Source: CAYRUP01 sp964489265 (GTDB lineage Bacteria > Pseudomonadota > Gammaproteobacteria > DSM-16500). From it: 41,611 nt of DNA. The position numbers and the translations under genes are program-made. The stretch spans positions 1 through 41,611 of the forward strand of contig CAZAXX010000010.1 of NCBI GenBank assembly GCA_964489265.1, written 5' to 3'. Shown here in pieces: positions 32,436-39,463 of this stretch (position 1 is its first letter; every line of letters starts with the position of its first letter). The notes under the pieces are model-generated. The model was not told where the DNA came from. It was given only the letters and a program-made list of their open reading frames with translations, and did no database searches.

Positions 32436-33038
32436 TTAATAACCAACGCGATATACTTGTCCCGTTTGAAGTCCTTCCACACTTTTGCTGTAGGCTAAAG
32501 CAACCCGAGCTGCTGGAACAGACTCAAATCCGCGAAAATAACTAGCATAATCTGCGATGGATTCTGTGATCATGGTAGGGCTTACGCTGTTAATGCGAAT
32601 ACCTTTGGGAAGTTCGATTGCGGCACTTCGTACAAATCCATCAATAGCGCCATTCACCATCGAAGCAGAAGATCCAAAGCGAATAGGATCATTGTTTAAA
32701 ATTCCACTGGTTAAGGTGAATGAGCCACCTTCATTTATAAATTTGTGCCCAAGAAGAACAAGATTAACTTGTCCCATTAATTTATCATTGAGACCGATGG
32801 CATAGTCACTTGCCTTCATCGTAGTAAATTCTCCGAAATAAACTTTTCCTGTTGTTGAAACAACAGCATCAAATTTACCGACAGATTGATACATTTTTTC
32901 AATTGAAGAAAGATCAGTGATATCGAGTTGTATATCACCATGTTGATGTCCTGCAACGATAATAGTATGACGTTCTGAAAGTTCTTTAACTACGGCTTGG
33001 CCAATTTTGCCAGTTCCGCCAACAACGATGATTTTCAT
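32436..33038 (-). CDS. Atypical short SDR lacking the catalytic Tyr-Lys (Lin1944-like)
   Basis: 200 aa, shorter than a normal short-chain dehydrogenase (about 250). The N-terminal Rossmann loop is VVGGTGKIGQAV, the usual glycine-rich nucleotide site, and INSVSP is present near the end. The YxxxK active-site motif is missing: where YSAAKAAVEGFVR would stand, the sequence is SMVNGAIDGFVR. The Ser (TLTSG) is kept. This fits the group typified by Listeria Lin1944, known for a nucleotide-binding loop without catalytic residues. It may be a non-redox enzyme or binding protein. The stop is followed by a weak hairpin (GGGTC/GACCC, 32412-32429). Confidence 0.85.
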   Translation of the reverse strand: MKIIVVGGTGKIGQAVVKELSERHTIIVAGHQHGDIQLDITDLSSIEKMYQSVGKFDAVVSTTGKVYFGEFTTMKASDYAIGLNDKLMGQVNLVLLGHKFINEGGSFTLTSGILNNDPIRFGSSASMVNGAIDGFVRSAAIELPKGIRINSVSPTMITESIADYASYFRGFESVPAARVALAYSKSVEGLQTGQVYRVGY

Positions 33039-33064
33039 GATGACACTCTAGATTTTTAGCGAGG

Positions 33065-33102
33065 GAAAAAGAAAAGGGTAGATACCTTGCGATATCCACC
33101 CT
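33065..33102 (-). terminator. Intrinsic terminator of the outer-membrane protein gene
   Basis: On the minus strand: AGGGTGGATA, 8-nt loop, TATCTACCCT (10-bp stem with one G-T pair), then TTTTCTTTTT. It lies 13 nt past the gene's stop codon and before the SDR gene, so the SDR gene would need its own promoter or read-through. Confidence 0.85.
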
Positions 33103-33114
33103 GTCTGTTTTTTT

Positions 33115-33867
33115 CTAAGCGAAGTGATAAATCAAGCCAAGCATGCCTTGGTTATCAGATGGTGAAACGCTTGTGCCGAAGCCAACATTGAAGGAGTTGT
33201 AGTTGGTGTGGGTGTATTCTAATCTAGCACTCCAGTTTGGGTAGAATGAAGATTCGATACCTAAACCGTAGTTGAAGCCACCGCTCCAATGTGAGTTGCT
33301 TGCACTGAATGTAACGCCATCAGATACAACGGTGCCTTGACCTTTGATGTCAGCACGGTTGTAACCTAAACGTACATACAACAATGAAGCATCATTCAAC
33401 TTAACACCTGGTAATAAGCTAATACCATAGCTTGTTCCAACGCTAACCTTGGAATAGATGGAGCCAGCTTCGCCAAGTACGCTGTCAGAGAAAGCTGTGT
33501 TGGTGCTTTGGCTTGCGCCGCTGCCGTTGATGAAGATTTCGCCGCCTAGGTAATATATTTCGTTAAAATATTGACCGTAACCGCCGAACACGCCACCTAC
33601 AAAGCCTGTTGGATTTGTAACAGGGTTAGAAACGAAGCTGTCTTCACCTGAAACGAAATCTAGATTTGTACGAGCGCGGTAAGAATCATAACCAACTTGC
33701 GCACCGAGGTAAAAACCATCTCTAATCATCAGTGGAGTGGGGCATGGAGCCATCGCTTCACCTTTGTAGTTTTCACCTTTGTAGTTTGCTGCGTGTGCGA
33801 AGCATGACGTTGAAGCAGCCAGCAACACAGCGGTTGTAACAAGCGAAATTCGCAATTGCTTTTTCAT
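33115..33867 (-). CDS. Outer-membrane beta-barrel protein, OmpA/Opa-like fold
   Basis: 250 aa from the ATG at 33867, with AAGGAGA 7 nt upstream (the TTG at 33870 is rejected). A signal peptide (MKKQLRISLVTTAVLLAAS, cleaved near FAHA) is followed by DGFYLGAQVGYDSYRA and alternating beta strands, consistent with an eight-stranded barrel: YGLGIESSFYPNWSARLEYTH and the C-terminal MLGLIYHFA. The end is Phe-Ala, one residue off the usual terminal Phe recognised by the BAM complex. A short duplicated YKGE precedes the barrel. Similar single-barrel surface proteins are abundant in Legionellales. It has an extended -10 promoter and a strong terminator, so it is probably highly expressed on its own. 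Confidence 0.88.
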   Translation of the reverse strand: MKKQLRISLVTTAVLLAASTSCFAHAANYKGENYKGEAMAPCPTPLMIRDGFYLGAQVGYDSYRARTNLDFVSGEDSFVSNPVTNPTGFVGGVFGGYGQYFNEIYYLGGEIFINGSGASQSTNTAFSDSVLGEAGSIYSKVSVGTSYGISLLPGVKLNDASLLYVRLGYNRADIKGQGTVVSDGVTFSASNSHWSGGFNYGLGIESSFYPNWSARLEYTHTNYNSFNVGFGTSVSPSDNQGMLGLIYHFA

Positions 33868-33924
33868 CAATATATCTCCTTATATTTGATCACTAAATTT
33901 TGTCCCCATCTCGATGTCTCGCGG

Positions 33925-33933
33925 ATCATATCA
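33925..33933 (-). promoter_or_regulatory. Extended -10 promoter of the outer-membrane protein gene
   Basis: The minus strand reads TGATATGAT, a TGn extended -10 with TATGAT, 58 nt upstream of the ATG. No good -35 is present, as is allowed for extended -10 promoters. Confidence 0.4.
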
Positions 33934-34173
33934 AAGAGGTTTCAAGCACCTAATTTATTTGAATATTTGTCTAGGAGCAAGGATTTTTGCATTTTCTTTA
34001 CTAGAAACATCTTTTTTTTGGTCAAATTTAGAAGTATTCATCGAATTTGCAAATATAGTGATCAGCTCGAATAATCTGCTGTTTAAGATAATATGCAATT
34101 TTGAAAAACTAGAATTATGCGCAACATGAAAACTACGTGATAAAAAATGAGTGTGAAGTATCTTTACTAAAAT

Positions 34174-34208
34174 GACATCGTCTTACAAACGAAAAGTAAG
34201 ACGATGTC
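34174..34208 (-). terminator. Perfect 13-bp hairpin after the Gly-Tyr-rich gene
   Basis: GACATCGTCTTAC and GTAAGACGATGTC pair without mismatch around a 9-nt loop. On the minus strand it begins 20 nt after the stop and is followed by ATTTTAG, a weak U-tract, so it is probably a terminator or RNA-stabilising end. Confidence 0.7.
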
Positions 34209-34228
34209 AAGTGTGAATGACAAACTGA

Positions 34229-34528
34229 TTATCTACGCCAGCAAACACGATGTCCCTCATGCCAATATCCATATCGATAATGCCCAGGTACCCATTTGCA
34301 GTATACATTTCCATACCCATAACCATGTCGATATCCATGTCGATATCCATATCCATATCCATATCCATATCCATATCCACCGCCGCAAACCTGATGACCA
34401 GAAACTCTATGTCCATTTACCCAATGAGTGGGCACCCACCGACAATATGCTTCAGCAGCACCCGAAATCGCAAACATACTTAATGCACAAACAACAGCCG
34501 CTAACCAACGATTAACTTTGCTTTTCAT
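34229..34528 (-). CDS. Small secreted Gly-Tyr/His-rich protein with paired CxWVPxH motifs
   Basis: 99 aa. A strong GAGGAGGGG site precedes the ATG. A signal peptide (MKSKVNRWLAAVVCALSMFA, cleaved after AAEA) leads to a mature protein of about 70 residues: motif 1 CRWVPTHWVNGHRVSGHQVC, a central run of Gly-Tyr pairs (GYGYGYGYGY, then RHGYRHGYGYG), and motif 2 CKWVPGHYRYGYWHEGHRVC. Each motif is bounded by cysteines, so two disulfide or metal-binding loops are likely, and histidines in them could bind metals. The Gly-Tyr run is encoded by a hexanucleotide repeat. Surface or periplasmic; function unknown. Its -10 box is at 34581. Confidence 0.8.
   Translation of the reverse strand: MKSKVNRWLAAVVCALSMFAISGAAEAYCRWVPTHWVNGHRVSGHQVCGGGYGYGYGYGYGYRHGYRHGYGYGNVYCKWVPGHYRYGYWHEGHRVCWRR
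34331..34378. repeat. Hexanucleotide tandem repeat (ATATCC)n inside the Gly-Tyr-rich gene
   Basis: Eight units, six of them perfect and uninterrupted (34343-34378), the others with one variant unit. Each adds a Gly-Tyr pair on the minus strand. Because the unit is 6 bp, copy-number change alters length and never frame. Confidence 0.9.
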
Positions 34529-34580
34529 AACAACCCCTCCTCAATATTGATATGATTTTTTGGGTAGCTATACTCATATA

Positions 34581-34586
34581 ATTATA
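34581..34586 (-). promoter_or_regulatory. Candidate -10 box of the Gly-Tyr-rich gene
   Basis: Perfect TATAAT on the minus strand, 52 nt upstream of the ATG; no convincing -35 nearby. The rest of the gap up to the tRNA shows nothing else. Confidence 0.4.
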
Positions 34587-34724
34587 CTCTCTCCAGCATT
34601 TTGATTTGCGGACAGAAGTGCACTGTAAAACATTCAAAGAGTTGTATTTGGACTGAGATGTAATAGTCTTAATTAGACTAAAGAATTTTTTTTTGAAAAG
34701 ACTTTCAGATATTTTGCCAGAAAC

Positions 34725-34800
34725 TGGCTCCCCGGACTGGACTCGAACCAGTGACCCATTGATTAACAGTCAATTGCTCTACCGACTGAGCTACCGGGGA
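34725..34800 (-). tRNA. tRNA-Asn (GTT)
   Basis: 76 nt including an encoded CCA. The acceptor stem is TCCCCGG/CCGGGGA, the D arm GTAGCTCAGTCGGTAGAGC, and the anticodon loop CTGTTAA with GTT. The T arm is CTGGTTCGAGTCCAG. All four stems pair. It closely follows the E. coli tRNA-Asn. Confidence 0.97.
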
Positions 34801-34853
34801 ACACATTAATTAAGAGAGTTGCATACTAATATCGTAATTTATTTCCGTCAATA

Positions 34854-36050
34854 TTATTTTAATAAATTTTCAATCGCCGTATGCATGCGTTGCATCGCCT
34901 CTTTCACTTTGTCCATGCTGGTTGCATAAGAGATACGCAAATAGCCTGGAGAGCCGAATGCGGAGCCCGGTACGATTGCAATGCCTGCTTCAGTTAATAG
35001 ATATTCTGCGAGTTCAATATCATTATTAATGTTCGCTGCTTTTTCAATAAGCTCTTCAACACAAGGGAAGCTATAAAAAGTGCCATCGCATGGTTGAACT
35101 TTTACGCCAGGCATTTTTTGTAATTCTGCAACGATAAAATCATGGCGCTCTTTGTATGCGCGAGTCATCATCGCAATACAGGATTGATCACCATTCAATG
35201 CAGCTTGTGCAGCAGCTTGTGCAATGCTGGTTGGATTGGATGTGCTTTGCGATTGGATTTTTTTCATGGCAGCGATCACTTTGGTTGGACCTGCTGCATA
35301 ACCAATGCGCCAACCCGTCATGGCATACGCTTTTGATACACCATTCACGACAATACAACGATCGTATAATTCTGGACAAACCATCAAAATATTATAAAAA
35401 GGATTGTTGTCCCAAAGTGTGTGTTCATAAATATCATCAGAAGCGACAATTAAATTAGGATGTTTCAATAAAACTTTACTTAATGCTTTTAACTCATCTG
35501 CAGAATAAGCAACACCAGTCGGGTTAGAAGGACTGTTTAAAATAACCAAACGAGTTTTCGGTGTAATGGCTGCATCTAATTGAGCGGGGGTAATTTTGAA
35601 GTTTTGTTCAATGTCTGCTTTGACGATGACAGGTATGGCATCCATTAATTTAACCATGTCAGGATAGGAAACCCAATAAGGTGCTGGAATAATGACTTCA
35701 TCACCCGGGTTTAATACAGCAGCAAATAAATTATATAAACTATGTTTTGCGCCACTCGAAACCAAAATTTGGGAGGGTTCATATTTTAAATTGTTATCAC
35801 GTTCAAATTTATTCAAGATCGCTTTTTTCAATCCAGCAGTACCATCAACCGCGGTATATTTTGTCATGCCATCATGAATCGCTTTGATGGCGGCTTCTTT
35901 AATAAAATCAGGAGTATCGAAATCAGGCTCGCCTACGCTTAAGCTAATAATATTTTTACCAGCAGAAATAAGTTCATCTGCACGCGCAGAAACTGCTAGA
36001 GTCGGCGAAGGTTTAATACGTTGCACACGGGCAGCGAGTTCTTTAATCAT
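34854..36050 (-). CDS. Aspartate aminotransferase, class I fold type
   Basis: PLP enzyme moving amino groups between aspartate and 2-oxoglutarate. 398 aa from the ATG at 36050 (MIKELAARVQRIKPSPTLAV), where GGAG sits 8 nt upstream; a 16-residue longer ORF has no support. Visible residues: SVGEPDFDTPDFI at the N-terminus, NSPSNPTG with the PLP-stacking Asn, SDDIYEH, and the Schiff-base Lys240 in SKAYAMTGWRIGY. This form (Igamma-like) is common in bacteria as AspC/AatA and may also act on prephenate or aromatic acids; specificity is not readable. It is divergent from def across 146 bp and is downstream of nothing on its strand. Confidence 0.93.
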   Translation of the reverse strand: MIKELAARVQRIKPSPTLAVSARADELISAGKNIISLSVGEPDFDTPDFIKEAAIKAIHDGMTKYTAVDGTAGLKKAILNKFERDNNLKYEPSQILVSSGAKHSLYNLFAAVLNPGDEVIIPAPYWVSYPDMVKLMDAIPVIVKADIEQNFKITPAQLDAAITPKTRLVILNSPSNPTGVAYSADELKALSKVLLKHPNLIVASDDIYEHTLWDNNPFYNILMVCPELYDRCIVVNGVSKAYAMTGWRIGYAAGPTKVIAAMKKIQSQSTSNPTSIAQAAAQAALNGDQSCIAMMTRAYKERHDFIVAELQKMPGVKVQPCDGTFYSFPCVEELIEKAANINNDIELAEYLLTEAGIAIVPGSAFGSPGYLRISYATSMDKVKEAMQRMHTAIENLLK

Positions 36051-36196
36051 TGCTATCACTCCAAAAATTTTTTTTCTGAAAAAACGAGCGGAGGGCAATT
36101 ATAAAGGAGTTGAAATCTTTCAGCTACAGTGGACGTTGATTATTTTTTTATAAATAGGGAAAATGGCGGGCACGCCCTAATTCCGAGGAGATAAAA

Positions 36197-36724
36197 ATGA
36201 TATTACCCGTTGCCCGTATGGGGCACCCTGTTCTACAACGTCGTGCGGATGAAATTACTGATATTGCCTCGCCTGAAGTTCAAGCATTTCTCGCTGATTT
36301 AGTGGAAACATTCTATAAATTGGATGGTGTGGGACTCGCGGCACCTCAGGTGTTTAAACCGTGGCGGGTGGTTGTTTTCGAGCTTTCTTTGGAACGCGCC
36401 AAAGCACGTGGCCATCACGAGGGCATTCCCCTCACAGTCTTAATTAATCCAACTATAGAATTTTTAACTGAAGAAACCACGACAGCATGGGAAGCTTGTT
36501 TTTCTCTGCCCGGTTTGATGGGAGAAGTAAAGCGCTGCCAAGCGATTCGCTACCGAGGTTATTCAGCCGATGGACAACTGATTGATCGCCAGGCCGAAGG
36601 CTATCATGCCAGAGTGGTGCAACATGAATGTGACCATTTAGATGGTCTTCTTTATCCAATGCGTATGCAGAATCTTGACCGCTTCGGTTTTATTGATGAA
36701 ATACGGCAAGCCATAGCTAAATAG
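36197..36724 (+). CDS. def: Peptide deformylase, variant motif II
   Basis: It removes the N-formyl group from new proteins. 175 aa. Motif I GVGLAAPQ (44-51), motif II EACFSLPG (99-106) with the metal-binding Cys101, and motif III QHECDHLDG with His143, Glu144 and His147 are all in place. Motif II is usually EGCLS; here Gly and Leu are replaced by Ala and Phe, so this may be a second, specialised deformylase. No formyltransferase (fmt) gene sits beside it, as is usual for the main def gene. GAGGAG lies just upstream of the ATG. Confidence 0.92.
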   Translation: MILPVARMGHPVLQRRADEITDIASPEVQAFLADLVETFYKLDGVGLAAPQVFKPWRVVVFELSLERAKARGHHEGIPLTVLINPTIEFLTEETTTAWEACFSLPGLMGEVKRCQAIRYRGYSADGQLIDRQAEGYHARVVQHECDHLDGLLYPMRMQNLDRFGFIDEIRQAIAK

Positions 36725-36795
36725 GTCAATTTATTGACAGCATCCATTTGCCTGAGTAAAATCACCACGCTTAACTTAAACTCAGGGGAATCCTA

Positions 36796-37182
36796 ATGAA
36801 GAAAATATTATCAGCGTCAGTATTTATTGCTGCATTTTCATTGCTGACAGGCTGTGCATCCATTGTTAATGGTACTAATCAGAGTGTTTCTGTAAATACC
36901 CCAGCAATCCAAGGTGCAATGTGTTCGCTTACCAACGATAAAGGTAAGTGGTATGTGAATCAAACACCAGCTTCAGTTACCGTTCATCGCAGTTTTAAAG
37001 ATTTAGTTGTTAACTGTAAAAAAGGTCACAAGCAAGGTACGGTAGTTGTGCCATCTAAAACAAAAGCAATGGCGTTTGGTAATGTAATTTTTGGTGGTGT
37101 GATTGGTGCAGGTGTCGATATGGCGGATGGTTCAGCATATGATTATCCAACCGACATTCAAATTCCAATGCGCGCAGGCTAA
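36796..37182 (+). CDS. Small outer-membrane lipoprotein, 128 aa
   Basis: Signal peptide MKKILSASVFIAAFSLLTGC with lipobox LTGC; Cys20 would be lipidated. The mature part begins ASIVNGTNQSVSVNTP, followed by TPASVTVHRSFKDLVVNCKK, a pattern I associate with small gammaproteobacterial lipoproteins of unknown role, and a Gly-rich hydrophobic stretch, FGNVIFGGVIGAGVDM. CAGGGG upstream of the ATG is the Shine-Dalgarno. Ser/Ala at mature +2 would favour outer-membrane sorting. Function not known. Confidence 0.8.
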   Translation: MKKILSASVFIAAFSLLTGCASIVNGTNQSVSVNTPAIQGAMCSLTNDKGKWYVNQTPASVTVHRSFKDLVVNCKKGHKQGTVVVPSKTKAMAFGNVIFGGVIGAGVDMADGSAYDYPTDIQIPMRAG

Positions 37183-37203
37183 ATTTCCACACTCATTTAA
37201 GAG

Positions 37204-37252
37204 ACACCTCGCGTCAATTGATTTACAATCACAAAGACTATCGAGGTGTTTT
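37204..37252 (+). terminator. Terminator-like hairpin overlapping the uvrB ribosome-binding site
   Basis: ACACCTCG (37204-37211) pairs with CGAGGTGT (37242-37249), followed by TTTTTCTTT. A small inner stem (TGATT/AATCA) lies within the 30-nt loop. The hairpin follows the lipoprotein gene, and its right arm contains GAGGTG, the only good Shine-Dalgarno before the uvrB ATG at 37258. Confidence 0.7.
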
Positions 37253-37257
37253 TCTTT

Positions 37258-39273
37258 ATGTCGCAAAATCAAAATAATTTCCAGATTCACTCTGATTTTA
37301 AACCGGCAGGTGATCAACCAGCAGCAATCGAGCAATTGATTAATGGCTTACAACAAGGTTTGAGCCATCAAACATTACTGGGGGTGACGGGTTCAGGTAA
37401 AACCTTCACAGTGGCAAATGTGATTCAAGCTGTGCAACGTCCTACAATTATTTTAGCGCCTAATAAAACACTAGCCGCTCAGCTATATGGTGAGATGAAG
37501 GAATTTTTCCCCAATAATGCGGTTGAATATTTTGTTTCTTATTATGATTATTATCAGCCAGAAGCGTATGTTCCATCCTCTGATACTTATATTGCAAAAG
37601 ATGCATCGATCAATGATCACATTGAACAAATGCGTTTGTCAGCGACCAAAGCGTTGTTAGAGCGACGTGATGCCATTATTGTAGCAACGGTTTCTGCTAT
37701 TTATGGTTTAGGCGATCCACGCATGTATTTAAGCATGGTATTGCATCTGGATCGTGGCGATAGAATTGATCATCGCCAATTATTAAGACGGCTTGCGGAA
37801 TTGCAATATACACGCAACGATGTTGATTTATATCGCGCAACCTATCGCGTGCGCGGTGATGTAATCGATGTGTATCCGGCTGAATCGGATAAAGAAGCTG
37901 TGCGCATCGAACTTTTTGGTGATGAAATTGAAAATCTCGCTTTCTTTGATCCACTCACTGGCGAAATTTCTCGTCGCGTTCCACGTCTTACTATTTATCC
38001 AAAATCACATTACGTCACACCACGTGAGCGAGTGGTGGAAGCGATTGATCAAATCAAAATAGAATTAAAAGCACGTCTGGAAGAATTGCGCGGTTTAAAT
38101 AAATTGGTCGAAGTACAACGCTTAGAGCAGCGTACGCTTTATGATATCGAACTCATGAATGAATTGGGTTATTGCTCGGGAATTGAAAATTATTCACGTT
38201 ATTTATCTGGACGTAAAGCAGGTGAGTCACCGCCGACATTATTCGATTATTTGCCTCCCGAATCACTTTTAATTGTAGATGAATCGCATGTCACCGTACC
38301 GCAGTTACGTGGTATGTATCGTGGTGATCGTTCGCGTAAAGAAACGTTGGTTGAGTATGGATTTCGGCTACCTTCTGCATTGGATAATCGTCCATTGCGT
38401 TTTGACGAATTTGAAGCGCGCGCACCGCAAATGATTTTTGTTTCAGCGACACCCGCACAATATGAGAAAGACTATTCTAGCGCCGTGGTAGAACAAGTTG
38501 TGCGTCCAACGGGTTTGTTAGATCCAAAAGTAGAAGTACGACCTGCGCGCACACAAGTCGATGACTTATTGTCTGAGATCAATCGTTGCGTTGCGCTCAA
38601 TGAGCGTGTGTTAGTCACCACGTTAACAAAACGTTTAGCAGAAGATTTAACGGAATATTTGCAAGAACACGGCGTTCGCGTTCGTTATTTGCATTCCGAT
38701 ATTGATACAGTAGAACGAGTGGAAATTATCCGTGATTTACGCTTGGGAAAATGTGATGTGTTGGTTGGGATCAATCTGTTGCGCGAAGGTTTGGATATGC
38801 CCGAAGTTTCCCTAGTTGCAATTCTCGATGCAGACAAAGAAGGATTTTTACGTTCAGAAACTTCATTGGTCCAAACGATTGGTCGTGTCGCAAGACATTT
38901 TAACGGACAAGCGATTTTATATGCAGACCGGGTCACTGAGTCGATGCGAAAAGCGATGGAAGAAACAGAACGTCGCCGCACAAAACAGCATGAACATAAC
39001 ATCGCAAATAATATTACTCCCCGCGGCGTGCAAAAAGCGATTCGAGATATTATGGAAGGCGCGTATGGATCAAGCTCAGTGCGTGGCAAGCTCTATTCCA
39101 AAGTAACCGAGCAACAAGCGGAATATCTTGCTTTACCTGTAGAAAAACGCAAAGCTAAAATTGCAGAGCTTGAGAAAAAAATGTATGAGCATGCGCATAA
39201 TTTAGAATTTGAAGAAGCGGCGCGAGTGAGGGACTTAATCAAAGAAATTGAGCAAGATAATATTGGATTTTGA
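37258..39273 (+). CDS. uvrB: Excinuclease ABC subunit B
   Basis: UvrB verifies damage after UvrA and positions UvrC for incision. 671 aa from the ATG at 37258 (MSQNQNNFQ), near E. coli's 673; an in-frame GTG at 37246 lies inside the Shine-Dalgarno and is rejected. Walker A LLGVTGSGKTFT, beta-hairpin YYDYYQPEAYVP, DESHV motif II, and helicase motifs TVGR (here TIGRVARH) and the C-terminal UVR region EFEEAARVRDLIKEIE are intact. No LexA box (CTG-N10-CAG) is visible in the 75-bp leader, unlike E. coli. It is preceded by a hairpin that overlaps its ribosome-binding site. Confidence 0.97.
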   Translation: MSQNQNNFQIHSDFKPAGDQPAAIEQLINGLQQGLSHQTLLGVTGSGKTFTVANVIQAVQRPTIILAPNKTLAAQLYGEMKEFFPNNAVEYFVSYYDYYQPEAYVPSSDTYIAKDASINDHIEQMRLSATKALLERRDAIIVATVSAIYGLGDPRMYLSMVLHLDRGDRIDHRQLLRRLAELQYTRNDVDLYRATYRVRGDVIDVYPAESDKEAVRIELFGDEIENLAFFDPLTGEISRRVPRLTIYPKSHYVTPRERVVEAIDQIKIELKARLEELRGLNKLVEVQRLEQRTLYDIELMNELGYCSGIENYSRYLSGRKAGESPPTLFDYLPPESLLIVDESHVTVPQLRGMYRGDRSRKETLVEYGFRLPSALDNRPLRFDEFEARAPQMIFVSATPAQYEKDYSSAVVEQVVRPTGLLDPKVEVRPARTQVDDLLSEINRCVALNERVLVTTLTKRLAEDLTEYLQEHGVRVRYLHSDIDTVERVEIIRDLRLGKCDVLVGINLLREGLDMPEVSLVAILDADKEGFLRSETSLVQTIGRVARHFNGQAILYADRVTESMRKAMEETERRRTKQHEHNIANNITPRGVQKAIRDIMEGAYGSSSVRGKLYSKVTEQQAEYLALPVEKRKAKIAELEKKMYEHAHNLEFEEAARVRDLIKEIEQDNIGF

Positions 39274-39329
39274 TCAAGGAAATCCTTGCGTCTATTCCTG
39301 TCTGATGCTATCTTTCTTGTCCTTAAAAC

Positions 39330-39404
39330 AGGCACGTAGCTCAGTGGTAGAGCATCACCTTGACATGGTGGTGGTCGGTGGTTCGATCCCACTCGTGCCT
39401 ACCA
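39330..39404 (+). tRNA. tRNA-Val (GAC)
   Basis: 75 nt, with encoded CCA. The acceptor is AGGCACG/CGTGCCT, the D arm GTAGCTCAGTGGTAGAGC, and the anticodon loop TTGACAT with GAC in a CACC/GGTG stem. The T arm is GGTGGTTCGATCCCACT with a G-T pair. The anticodon arm is the same as E. coli tRNA-Val(GAC). Confidence 0.96.
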
Positions 39405-39416
39405 GATGAATTGACA

Positions 39417-39446
39417 ATCCCTTGCATCCGCAGGGGATATTTTTTT
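39417..39446 (+). terminator. Intrinsic terminator after tRNA-Val
   Basis: ATCCCTTGC and GCAGGGGAT pair over 9 bp (one T-G) around a 4-nt loop, then A and seven Ts. It lies 12 nt past the tRNA and 18 nt before the thrS start codon, so it could also act as an attenuator of thrS. Confidence 0.9.
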
Positions 39447-39463
39447 GCAAGAGGCAAACGAAC

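Larger units (their letters stand above)
33868..34228. other. 361-bp intergenic region
   Basis: No gene is supported here; short plus-strand ORFs lack ribosome-binding sites and resemble nothing. It holds the leader, the extended -10 of the outer-membrane gene, an AT-rich stretch, and at its right end the perfect hairpin at 34174-34208. Confidence 0.6.

Noticed and set aside
33914..34129. 71-aa plus-strand ORF between the outer-membrane gene and the Gly-Tyr-rich gene
   Set aside because: No Shine-Dalgarno, no family features, and a Leu/Phe/Ile/Asn-rich composition as expected from AT-rich non-coding DNA.
34331..34378. CRISPR-like array
   Set aside because: The units are 6 bp with no spacers; it is a microsatellite inside a gene. 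No cas genes or spaced repeats are seen anywhere in the window.
34204..34515. ORFs on both strands with Ile-His or Met-Asp repeats over the hexamer
   Set aside because: Reading-frame shadows of the microsatellite; only the 34229-34528 frame has a signal peptide and strong ribosome-binding site.
37246..37257. GTG start for uvrB
   Set aside because: The GTG is inside the Shine-Dalgarno GAGGTG; the ATG at 37258 matches the family start.
37183..37257. LexA box before uvrB
   Set aside because: No CTG-N10-CAG in the leader.
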